This document shows, piece after piece, positions 14,670 through 25,800 of a stretch of DNA of 64,000 nucleotides. The notes under the pieces are model-generated. The model was given only the letters and a program-made list of their open reading frames with translations, searched no databases and was not told the origin of the DNA. The stretch is from assembly GCA_023515745.1 (NCBI GenBank), contig JALECJ010000004.1:992001-1056000 (forward strand), given 5' to 3'. Both the position numbers and the translations under genes were made by a program. Within the stretch, counting starts at the first letter, position 1. The number at the start of each line of letters is the position of its first letter. Source of the stretch: Amoeboaphelidium protococcarum (Eukaryota; Aphelidiomycota; Aphelidea).

Positions 14670-14947
14670 TTTGAACATAACTGAACTTCTACTGATATTT
14701 TTCTCAAAATTGAGTAGAATAAAGTGTGACTGTTGTTGATACCGTTCTGCTCTACAAGCAAACGCGTATAGATTCGCTGTCGCTCTCTTTTCCTCTCTTC
14801 TACCGCCATTAGCTTTCTTGCTCACGCTGACTTTGGTTTTGATATCAATTATAAGAGTTACTCTCATATTCTAGATATTATATATATTGTACAGTATTTA
14901 GCCGACTCGTTTATTATAATATCTCGTAATATAAAGATTTTTCTGCA

Positions 14948-17900
14948 ATGGAAGATTTTAGTTTAACAGATGAATGGTTCAAATTAAGCCTTTAGTAGAT
15001 CGAGTAGATTGAGAGAATACTTGGTGTGTAGTTTGAATAACCGTAGTAGTAATAAAATGCTCAAAATCGTAATATCAGTCCGTAGTAGGTGATAGATGGT
15101 ATAAAGGCTCTTCTGCCTCATCCTGAATTATTTGATGCGATTAAGCCTGTTCTCGAGTCTGATGCGTCTGTAGAAGAATTGCAGGACTCTCTTTTCGATA
15201 TCCTGGGTATGGATGGCTTTGATCTTGTGGGCGTTCTGGTACAATAGAGATAGAAGATTGTGGAAGCGCTGCAGGCTTTATAGTAGTTTGAAGATTCATT
15301 GGATGTGCACGCGTAACGAATGCTGTAGACCATGAATCGGCCTTTATATAGCTCTGACTATGGATAGTATAGAAAGAAGGCTGCGCAATATCCACACATT
15401 TATGGTAGTAGTGTGAATTAGTAGATGGACACCATAAAATTATAAGGATCCGCTTTATCACTGCCGCCTGGTACAAAGCGACGTAATACAGTTGAATATG
15501 AAGAGTACAATCTGCCGATGCTGGAGAATGATCACAATGGAGCAGGGTAGTAACATTTGGTCCCTATCACAGATCTGGAACCTTGGACTCGTCCTGTATT
15601 TAAAGGATACGTTAGTTTGAATAGAATGTAATCTCTAGTCTATCCGACAGCTTATTTTACTAATGAGAATTTGCTGATATGTGCTCCCACTTCTGCAGGT
15701 AAGACTGATGTTGCCATGCTCACTATTCTATCTACTATTCGGCATTTTATTACATCTGATTTAAGTAATGCCACTGATGATGATGAGGAGAGCAATGTTG
15801 ATCAGGTTGTAACTATAGCTAAAGATGAATTCAAAATGGTGTACATTGCTCCAATGAAAGCTTTAGCTACTGAGATTTCTCGAAAGTTTAGCAGGAGATT
15901 AGAGCCATTGGGTATTAAGGTGAAGGAGTGGACTGGAGACACTTAATTGTCACAGCGAGAAGTGAATGAGACCCAGCTGTTCATAGTAACTCCAGAGAAG
16001 TGGGATGTTATTACGCGTAATACGTCCTCTATTGATCCTACAATGGTCCGTCTACTGCTCATTGATGAAGTACATCTACTGCATGATGAACGTGGTGCTG
16101 TGATAGAGACTTTGGTTGCACGAACTCTACGTCTTGTTGAAAGTTCGTAATCAATGATCCGCATAGTTGGATTAAGTGCTACTCTGCCGAATTATGCTGA
16201 TGTCGCCGAATTTCTGGCTGTTAATCCAATGAAGGGAATGTTCTATTTTGATCAAAGTTTCCGACCTGTGCCATTGGCTTAGAATATTGTCGGTGTTAAA
16301 GGGAAGCCTAATAGTTAAGAATCTCGTAAACGCATGAATGATTACGTATTCGATCGTGTGGTTGATGTGCTTAAAGAGCGACGCCAGGCTATGATATTCG
16401 TTCATAGTAGAAAGGACACTGTGAAGACTGGACAGGCGATGGTTTAGATGGCATAGAATGGACATCAACTTCACTTATTTGAGCATACACCTGAAGAGAG
16501 ATCTGGCATTGTTTATACTAAGGCGGTGTAGGATCTGGCGCGATCGAGAAATAAGGAGTTGAAATAACTATTCTAGAAGGGTATTGGTATGCATCATGCT
16601 GGTATGTTGCGGTAGGATCGTCTGCTTGTGGAGCGTCTGTTCTCTGAAGGATTACTTAAAGTTCTTGTATGTACGGCGACTCTTGCTTGGGGTGTAAACT
16701 TGCCTGCTTATGCCTGTATTATCAAAGGCACTCAGGTTTATGATTCTGAGAAGGGTGCATTTGTCGATCTATCCATTCTTGATGTGTTGTAGATCTTCGG
16801 TCGAGCTGGTAGACCTCAGTTTGAACCCAATGGTATCGCCTATCTGATCACTACTCATGATAAATTGGTACATTACATCCAACACTTGTCAATGACTTAT
16901 CCGATTGAGAGCGAGTTCACAAAACGTCTCATTGACAATTTGAATGCTGAAATCTGTGCCACCGGAACGCTGTCTACTGTGGATGAAGCTGCTCAATGGC
17001 TAGGCTATACTTATTGGTTTGTGCGCGTAAAAAGGCTTCCTGAACTGTATGGCTTCAGAGATTGGGATCCGCGTATAGATCCGCGAATGATTTTGGTGCG
17101 CAAAGAAGTGGTGGGCGGTGCTTTGAAGACTTTGGCCTCTTCATAGATGATCTAATTCAATTAGGAGACTGGTGAGATTACACCTCGCGACCTGGGTCGA
17201 GTTGCTGCCTAGTATTACCTCAAGCATGAGACAATGGACGTATTCCATCAGTAGTTAAAGCAAGAATGTACCGAGGCCGATATATTGAGTATTCTGGTAC
17301 ATAGTCATGAATTTGACGGCATTAAAGTGCGAGAAGAGGAAATCAAAGAGTTGTAAAACTTGTTGGATAGTGGTTATGCACCGTGTGAGATGTCCTCCAC
17401 TTTGGACACAGTACAGGGAAAGATTAATGTTCTGTTGTAGGCTTATATCAGTAGAGCATAGTTGGATGATTTCACCTTGATATCAGATACTTCTTATTTA
17501 GCTCAAAATGTACCTAGAATACTTCGCGCAATGCTGGATATAGTGATGAAGCGTCAATGGAGTGTTGCATCTCAGGTGGTGCTGAGTCTATGCCTGGCCG
17601 TGGAGAGGAGGATGTGGGGCTTTGAGTCCCCACTTGGCTAGTTTGTGTTTCCACCCAACTAGTACATGCCTTATGCATCGTTGTTTACTGGTCATAAGAA
17701 GAGCTAGCTGATAACTTTGGATGAGTTTAGAAAAGTTGATAATGCTGATTTTACAGATTTTGACTCTCTGCGTGGACTCTCTGTTGAAGATTTGGCAAAG
17801 TTGGTCAATCATCCGGGAAGAGGTGAGCATTTGTACAAAGTGATACGTTATTTGCCGTATTTTGACTTCAAGGTGGAGTGCTATCCGCTCATGCATGATG

Positions 17901-19465
17901 TTGTGCGAGTTGTCGTGGATATACTGCCAGACTTTGAGTGGAATGACAAGTATAGCGGCTCCATGGAATCCTTCTGGCTTTGGATTGAGGATATGGAATC
18001 TGATGAGCTGTATATCTTTGATCATGTCATGATTAACAAGGAATAGTACAAGTAGAAGTCACTTTAACTGTAATACCATTTGCCGGTCAAGTATCCCCTC
18101 AGTTCTTAGGTGTATTTGAGGTTTATTTCAGATCAATGGATCGGACTGGAGAATGTATATCCTGTGGAGCTTAGTGGACTTTAGTACCCTGAAGCCCGAT
18201 ACACTGCTCTTCTTGATTTGAAGCCTCTGCCGATTTCCGCTTGTCAAGATGGTCTTTTAGAGGCGTACTTCGACCAGAAATGTCAGTACTTTGATCCAAT
18301 TTAGACTTAGGTGTTTCATAAGTTGTATCACAGCGATGACAATTTTCTGATTGGTACTTCTGGCTGCAACGATTAATTGACTCTGTTGGAATTGGCGCTA
18401 GCTCGGTTTAAATCATTATCTTCTAGTCGCCAAGCCATTAGTAATTGTGTAATAATTTGTCGCAGCTCAAGTTACGCAGAGTATTTGCTGTAAGTGTTGT
18501 AATCTTCTATCTGTGGTTTGCTGGAGTTATAATGCAGCCGACACATTGATGGTCGTTCTATATCTGGTCAAAAAGTTGTTGTAGTATTGACCGCAGACGA
18601 ATATTTATCTTTGCGGTCTTCTATTAAAGATCCACTATCGCTCATAATACTGGATTCTCATACATATTCTTTGGATAGAATAAAAACTTTTGTTGGAAAA
18701 TACCCAGTTGGCAGATTAGTTACGTTTAGTGAATCCTTATACAATACTCAAAAGCTATCTCTGGTGTGTTAGTGCTCAAATCATGGATAAACGTTCAATT
18801 TTAAACCAGGTGTCAGACCAATAGAGTTATAGATCTAGGTTGACGGCTTCCCTCATAATCAGCATTTATAGCGATAGAGCGCGATGAATAGGCCATTGTT
18901 CAAAAGTATGATCAACTCTGCCGGTAGTGGTTAAACTTTGGTCATTGTGCCTAGTAAAAAGCAGCTGGTTAAAACTATGTAGAGCCTCGTGTCTTAATGC
19001 GCCACCTCAATCGCTAATCCAAAGAGGTTCTTGAGGATTTATGATGAGCCGCAGCTGGAAGCTAATCTGGTTAGTATAAAAGATTAAGCATTAAAATTTT
19101 GTCTCCCATTCGGTATTGTGCTTTATCACAGGCAACTCTCCGCTCAAGATAAACAGATGGTGTTGAATCTATTCGTTGATGGACTTGTAGAAGTCCTACT
19201 CGCATCAGTAGACTCCATGGATGAGTTACACGGTTGCATTAGAGCATAGCTCGTGGTGATGAAAGGAACCAGTGTATATAAGATGAAATCTTAGCGATAT
19301 GAAGAATTTGCGTACTGGTAGATCTTATAGGCTTAATCATTCTGCACTTAAACAGATGGCGTATCATCAGATGAACCAGCCCGATTCCATCTGCTTACGC
19401 ACAGCAAGAACAAAGCTCTCTACTTTAAATTGCTAAATGAAGGATATCCTCTAGAAATGAATTGA
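14948..19465 (+). CDS. ASCC3: ASCC3/Slh1-type Ski2-like helicase with degenerate, truncated second cassette
   Basis: 1505 aa against about 2000-2200 in the family. The first cassette is intact: [11 protein letters not shown] near residue 246, [14 protein letters not shown] near 370, [40 protein letters not shown] and [15 protein letters not shown], followed by [12 protein letters not shown] and YTYWFVRV, which favour ASCC3/Slh1 over Brr2. The Sec63-like region follows. The second cassette begins near residue 1130 but its Walker A is GTSGCNDQ (no GKT) and the DExH position reads LDSHTYS. The protein ends ([14 protein letters not shown]) just where the FLYEPFPVESSL region would sit, so the C-terminal winged helix and second Sec63 domain are missing. 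The family splits collided ribosomes (RQT/ASC-1 complex) and assists alkylation repair. No continuation was found in the next 350 nt. Confidence 0.92.
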
Positions 19466-19816
19466 CATGTATTACGATATTCTTCTAACATGTTGTTGTA
19501 TTTGATAGAGTTTTTAAATCTCTACTCTCAGGTTCACTACACACATATTTGTTCTCATATCTGTAAGGAAGTCACGCGCTTAACAATTTGAAACGAATCC
19601 CGCCGATTGTCGTCACCTGATTGAGAATTTCTCTGATTGAGTGATGCGGCAAGTTTTGTGACTTGAGAGCGTCACATTGTTATTGTTTTTATTTGCCTTA
19701 CAAATCATCGGATATCTCTCAGAATTATTGAAATTTTTTTACAAGGCTGTATATCCACCCTTCATTGAAGTCATAATCATATTTACATCATTGTAACTTC
19801 AAGAATATTTGAAAGT
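19466..19816. other. Intergenic, ASCC3 to Yippee gene
   Basis: About 350 nt, AT-rich. No Sec63 or winged-helix coding sequence that would extend the helicase was recognised, and no RNA gene. It presumably holds the Yippee promoter. Confidence 0.5.
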
Positions 19817-20798
19817 ATGGGTATCATTTAGTTGAAATATCTTGATGGTCCAAACGATAAGATCTACGCGTGCAAGAAGTGTAATGCTCATGTGGCTTTA
19901 CACTCAAAGATTGTTTCAAAGGTATGCTGTACTTATCTCAATATAGATTTCAATCACATCAGATATATCTCTGTTCTTGTAGAATTTTACTGCATCTACT
20001 GGGAAAGCTTATCTCATCGCTGGTGTTGTTAATATTCAACTGATTGGATAAGCACAGGATCGTGTGTTGAGAACGGGTCTCCACACTGTGCAAGACGTTT
20101 AGTGCATCAAGTGTGGCACAACTATTGGCTGGACGTATATTAAGGCTTTCAACTAATCAGAGTAGTACAAGGTGGGGAAATATGTACTGGAAAGGTCTCT
20201 GATAAAGCTGATCAGCGAAGAGAATGGATTGATGATCAATCGCTATCACGGCCGCAGTTACATAACCGCCAGCAGTAATCAGCAGACGCAAATCAGCTCA
20301 AATCATCGGAACAATAATGATGTCAGCGATGGCGGCGAAAATGATGATCACAACGACATTGATTATGAATATCTCGCAGAGAATTTGGTCGGCGCTGAAA
20401 CGATCAATCGGCGCGGCGGCGCTGTTCGTCAAGTCGACCGAGTTGAAACGGTGAGACGGGCAACGATGACATCAATCAGTCAATCAGCAGATTTATTGGA
20501 GGAGTAGGATTAGGATCATGATGATTAAGATGAAGATGGTGGTGGTGCTGACCAAGAATATGACTATGATACGGTGCTCTAACAGCTGAATGGTTCAGTC
20601 CCGCGAAGTGTGGATCCTGTCTTGGCCTTGAGTCCTTGGCATTATCGCGCATCTTTCATTAATCACAGCAGTTAGATTAGACTTAATAATAACGTTGATA
20701 ATAATAATAATGCTGAGAACTAGGCTAGAAGTGGAAATTAGCAACGCAGGCCACAGCATAGAGGGACTCTTGAGTTTCTCTAGTCACAACTACTCTGA
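19817..20798 (+). CDS. YPEL: Yippee-like zinc-binding protein with long acidic/Asn-rich tail
   Basis: Two exons, 306 aa. Exon 1 (19817-19921) encodes MGIIQLKYLDG...YACKKCNAHVALHSKIVSK. The 61-nt intron is 19922-19982 (GTATGC...TTGTAG). Exon 2 continues NFTASTGKAYLIAGVVNI, then LRTGLHTVQDVQCIKCGTTIGWTYIKAF and YKVGKYVLE. The two C-x-x-C pairs, the SK-x-F-x-x-x-x-GxAY block and GW-x-Y are the Yippee fold, a zinc beta-tent related to cereblon and Mis18. The usual protein is about 120 aa; here some 190 extra residues follow, rich in Asn, Asp and Gln (partly TAG/TAA-encoded), of unknown role. Yippee proteins are subunits of GID/CTLH-type E3 complexes and occur at centrosomes in animals. The stop is TGA at 20796-20798. 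Confidence 0.92.
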
Positions 20799-21030
20799 CT
20801 GCTGCGTGATGTTAGTAGTCCTACGTTCGCGTGTATTCTATTGGTAATCAGTATTGTTAAGCTTGGTAATGAAATGTGTATTAATATAAATAAAATCTAA
20901 GTCATTAAAGATGTGTTTAAAAAATGAAGATTTATACTAATCACGCTTCATATATAGCAATAGTAAATGTATTTATATATAATGAATCGAGATGTAGAAG
21001 AGACATGTGTGCATAATATACACCACCAGA
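20799..21030. other. Convergent intergenic, Yippee gene / eL36
   Basis: About 230 nt of AT-rich sequence between two 3' ends, with no gene seen. It should contain both polyadenylation regions. Confidence 0.5.
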
Positions 21031-21697
21031 TCAGTGTCTTCTCTGCTCAGCAATGACATTAGACAACTCTTCAATCTTGGACTTGGCTCTCTTCATTGTG
21101 CCCAATCTCTTCTTTGCAAGACGCTTAGCTCTCTTATCACGGCTGTTCTTCAATAATTCAATGGTTCTCTTCTCATATGGAGCAAATCCAGCCACTTCAC
21201 GGATGATGGAACGCACAAACTTGGTACGAGTTCCCAATCTCTACACACATTAGTATAGATAAGAATATACGCGATTATATAAGTACATGTTGATGACACA
21301 ATCACATTGCCAGTTGAGGCGAGACTATTCAGTTCCATGACGCGTGTTATGATAATTCAGTCTAATAACAACATTAATGATGACAATTAATAAGCGGCTA
21401 TTTCATTAGTTCGTTTTGATCAAAGACAAAGTCTCATCGTTGTGGTGCATGAACTATGTTTAATAATCATCTAATAGCCGCATAGTCATTAATATAGTTG
21501 TTGTTCATTCTAAATGTAGACTTTTAACTAATTCGACGCGTCCATCACAAACTATGAATAGTCTCGTCGTCCTTGGCTGGCAATGTGGTGTATGTTAAAT
21601 AATATCCTACTCCTTTCTTATCTGCCTAGCGTGGCTTCTTCTCACGAAGCTCAACATTTCTGCCTTTATTTAATCCAACAGCTAATCCAGTCTTCAT
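21031..21697 (-). CDS. RPL36: 60S ribosomal protein eL36
   Basis: Two exons, 98 aa, close to the usual 100-105. Exon 1 (21611-21697): [20 protein letters not shown] and KPRQADKKG. Exon 2 (21031-21240): [21 protein letters not shown], then [20 protein letters not shown] and [14 protein letters not shown]. All eL36 hallmarks (GLNKG, KFVR, REV-x-[21 protein letters not shown]) are present. The phase-0 intron at 21241-21610 (GTAGGA...GTGTAG) is 370 nt, about six times longer than any other intron here, and is occupied by a large inverted repeat (separate entry). Divergent from thymidylate kinase, 277 nt away. Confidence 0.95.
21303..21587. repeat. Long imperfect inverted repeat filling the eL36 intron
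   Basis: Nested complementary arms: CACATTGCCAG (21303-21313) with CTGGCAATGTG (21577-21587); GAGACTATTCA (21321-21331) with TGAATAGTCTC (21555-21565); an AACAACATTAATGA-type block near 21367 with its complement near 21490; GCGGCTATT (21394-21402) with AATAGCCGC (21473-21481). The transcript could fold into one long stem with a loop of about 70 nt. It lies wholly inside the intron. It could be a structural device bringing distant splice sites together, a MITE-like insertion, or an intronic small-RNA precursor. I did not find a clear C/D snoRNA layout. Confidence 0.8.
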
Positions 21698-21974
21698 ATT
21701 TATTATCTAATTGTAGCGCTATATAGTTATTATAATAATAAAGGTCCACGGTGGAGTTACCGCAAATCCAACAAGGAAGAATTTTCCCTTTGATCAGATT
21801 TGCTTCGGTTAAGGTTGAATTTAATGGCGCGCGCGTGTGAAAGTTATTCCTTTAAGCGTTTATACGTAATTGGAGGAGAGTCGTTTCAACTTTTATCAAT
21901 TCTAAAGGGGCGAAAGTACTAGCACTACTGTGTTACATTTACCTTAGGTGGAAGTTTGTATTAGAAGTAAATTG

Positions 21975-22790
21975 ATGACGCAAAAGAGGGGACTTTTGAT
22001 TGTTTTTGAAGGCTGTGATCGAAGCGGTAAGTCTACTTAGTGTTAGAAGCTGGTGGACGCTTTCAATATTTCTGTAAATAGTGGTAATAAAAACTCTACT
22101 GACATCCAATAACGCGCTGTACTTTAAAAATTTCCAGACAGGACTACTAGTACTGGTCAGATTATAAATTCTTATCTTCAACGGAAACCCCAAGCGATAG
22201 TAGATGAAGAATAAGATTTAATGGATGGCATTGGCGATAAGCATATGATGCATCTTTTATTTAGTGCGAACAGGTGGGAGCAGTTTGGCTAAATGAAAAA
22301 GACGCTCTTAAGCGGAAGACATGTAATTTGTGACCGCTATGCATATAGTGGTGTTGTATACTCGCATGTTGCACTTGGACTTGATTTGTAATGGTGCATG
22401 CAGCCTGATAAAGGACTTTTGAGACCTGATATTGTGTTTTACATGGACTCTAACTATGATAGTGCTGAAAAATAAGTTTCAATTCAGAATCGAGATGGAT
22501 TTGGAGATGAACTTTATGAACGTGCAGATTTATAGAGAAAATTGAATGACACTTTTAAAAGAGTGGCCATGTGTGGATTTGAAAAAATTTTCGCGATCTA
22601 AGAGAGTCAACCATCGTATTAGCAACATAATTGTGTGAAAGGCTCATCATTTACTCGAGCTCATCAGCAGTGGGTTGTTGTCGATGCTAATAGAAGCATT
22701 GATGATATTCATGAATCAATCCGGTAAGTTGTGCAGTAAGATGTGGAGAAATTGTAAGAAAATGAACTTTCATATGATCCGTTCAATTGA
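21975..22790 (+). CDS. CDC8: Thymidylate kinase (dTMP kinase)
   Basis: 271 aa, single exon, ATG at 21975, TGA at 22788-22790. Phosphorylates dTMP to dTDP for DNA synthesis. The P-loop is FEGCDRSGKSTQ with Q encoded by TAG. The DR-x-x-x-SG motif is CDRYAYSGVVYSHVALGLDL, followed by a lid segment with PDKGLLRPDIVFYM. The substrate-phosphate FPDR motif is present (KFPDRTTSTGQ). It is longer than the typical 210-215 aa because of a C-terminal extension that includes SYQQHNCVKGSSFTRAHQQW. The 3' end is 61 nt from the 3' end of POL2. Expression is expected to be S-phase linked as in other eukaryotes, though I saw no exact ACGCGT in its 277-nt upstream region. Confidence 0.94.
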
Positions 22791-22851
22791 TATTGTTGAA
22801 CGAGACTTAAATAAATTTTTTTTAACATTGATACCATATGATCATAATATA

Positions 22852-25800
22852 TCACAAGTCTTCCAGCGCGTAGTCGACAGCTTCATTCAACAGATGCATT
22901 TTAAAAGTCACACTGAGTTGTCTCATCAACTTCAACCAATGCACAACATCATCTTTAGTACGCAGCACAGATGAAGACGCAGCGCTTTTAAACTAATTAC
23001 TTTGCAAATGACTGTCATGAGCATACACCACGGCATACTGATTAGCACAAGTTCTACAATTTGAAAATAGAAACTCATTCTTCAACTGATTACAGCGAGT
23101 ACACTTGAGATCGCGCAGTTGATGCCTAACCAGACCAGCAGTCAGCATCTCAATCAGTGATTCTTCCAATTGATGCAAGTCATAAGGCATTTGGCATTCT
23201 AAACAACACAGCACAGGACTACCATCAGATGACTGCAAGGCGTCATGTACCAGATCCAGATCCCTGACGCTTTGGCAGCATGCGCACACGGTATGGCTCA
23301 CAACGATCGATTTGCTCCACTCTGAGGAGAACTAAGCTTCAGCACTAAATTCTCGCACACCAATAAGATTCAATGCATTCTTCTTCATAATTCTCACTTC
23401 ATCTTGCACCTGGTAGGAGAGAGACAGAAGATGACAGATGGTCTTTATAAACTCGAGGCTGGGATTAGATCTCTAGTCATGACACAAGTTGAAAGCGGGA
23501 GGAAACTTGAGCAGTTGCATCTCCTCTTCACTAAGTACACCATTCACAGTTGCTTGGATGTCCGACACAAAATCAAGCAGTTGAGGAGACAAGATTTCGC
23601 GGATAATTCTACCACGCTCCACTGCAATTTACTTTTTAATTTCATCTGGTGTCAGTCTTTTCTATTACAACTGTTGATGCTCAGAAGGGGCACCAGTAGG
23701 ATGACCAACTTCAAACTACTAAGCTTTCACACGATGCTCAGAAGGGGCACCAGTAGGATGACCAGCTTCAAACTACTAAGCTTTCACACGGACTTGTACT
23801 TCTTTAGTCAGCTCCAGGAAACGAATGATAAACTTGTCGAGGTGGCTCTGGAGAAGAGAGGGTAACAACTTCTTGACACACCAATTCATCTAGCATTATA
23901 CACCGCCATCAACATTGCACTTTAACCCACCAAAGTTGTACTTGTCCATCCACAAGAGACTATCCCAATAGGCAGTATCACCAAGTTCCAAAGCGGCAAA
24001 CATGTCCTTGTCCAAAAGATTTTACAATATAAAGTCGTTCCAAGCTTTAGCATTGACATGAGAAGTCTTCGTAGTGACAATGATAATCTTATCGTACGTG
24101 GCATAAATTACGTTCGCACCTAATCTTTTAAATTCTGACAACAATTAGAGCAGGACCTTCTTCATCAACTACTGGACGTACGCATGAATTGCGGGATCAT
24201 ACAACTTGGACGACGGTGACGATATCCAGCGGTAAACACTGTCGGCGAAGAGTTATGACACGGGATTTCCAGTCAGAAGATGATCCTTCACCCATTTGCG
24301 AAGCAGATCCTTAATACTCTTAAACGCCTGAAATGATGGCATATTAGTCTCTGCACTGTGATTATTGTAATCATCCTAATAATCTTTGGCCAATTTCAGT
24401 TTCTCAATATGCTCTTCCATTGAAAGCATATCTGCATTACCCAGCCCAGCATACGGATGGGCTCCTTCATACTCATTGATGGCTGTAGACTAAAGAATTG
24501 CATTAAGACACAGATTCCGAATCTTATACTCAATACACACCGTATCATAATACGCCGGAAAGTTCAACTCCATTTACTGCGACGTTCCACTAATATCAGT
24601 GCTAATGCCAAGAGTACCACTGTCATCATTCTCAATACCGCCCAAATCAGGTCGATTCGACGTAGAATACCACAACACAACATCCCTAGACATGAGAATT
24701 CTTGCCAACTACATATCCATTGCGTGCAAGACTGGCTCATTGGAACAAAGCTAGCCCAGCGGAATATTAGCATAACTGGACAGCATCAAGCGATCATTAA
24801 GCCACTCATGAGAGTCAATAAAGCCTTGAAATAACCTTTTACACGCGTATTTTTGCCAGTCAATAGAAGGGAGTTGGTCACTGCTTACTGAAGATGAGCT
24901 CAACGAAATACACGGCACGCTTTTCATAGCCCTCATCTATCTGGATAATAAATCCCCACAAACATTAGACTGTACCAACAGTGTTACCGGATTCTTGGAA
25001 GAACTGATGGTAGACTTGAGGATATTATTCATTTGCTTGAACGCCTGATCAAAAGACTGGGCGTTACTCTGCTTGAAGTCCATACGCTCGGGTAAACCAT
25101 ACAGAGACAAGACTTCGTCATTTAAGCATAGCGTGGATTTCAAAATTCTATCTTGATAGATGGCCGACAATGGAGAAGAGCTATTCGACTTATGAGGATC
25201 CACAAAAACAACAAAGCATTCATTTCGAGCAGGAAAAAGTAAAGCCAATGTACCGCGACTGTCTCTTTAGATAGCATTGAGATAAGCAAACTACACTTGA
25301 CAATCAACAAATAACTGTAGCTGCTTGACACCTTCGCCGTTCGCCTGCATTAACTGGTTCAACTAGTAGATATTGGAGGCCTTTGTGATACCAGATTGAC
25401 GAGCAACTGACGGGTCAAGTCTACATATGTTGCCCACTTCAATCACAGCTCTATCATTTGATGACAGCTAGCTCTCAAACACGCCTAAGGTGTCAGGATG
25501 TGCCGCAAATAACTAATACTACATGGCGGAACTATCAAAGGAAGCTTCCTGAGTACATACTTCATACAGGTGAACTGGCTTAAGACACCGAGGTAAGAAC
25601 TTGTTAGTGCTGGGCAACCGGTTCTGTGGATCGGGATATCTGGTATTTACATAGAATATTTTAGGAATTTGCACTTACACGCTGCGCATACTTCCATCAA
25701 CCAGAGTCCATAAAGTGTAAATGCCAGGGGAGTCGGTAGAAGCAAATTGCAAAATATTCCAAGTGCCAGTTTACAGACTCCTGGAGCTGCTCTCATAAAA

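Noticed and set aside
14948-19465. Brr2 (U5 snRNP helicase) as identity of the tandem-cassette helicase
   Set aside because: [20 protein letters not shown] and the first-cassette motifs agree better with ASCC3/Slh1, and the N-terminal Brr2 plug regions are absent.
21303-21587. C/D-box snoRNA in the eL36 intron
   Set aside because: RTGATGA-like and CTGA strings occur but not in the paired C/D arrangement; a long stem describes the sequence better.
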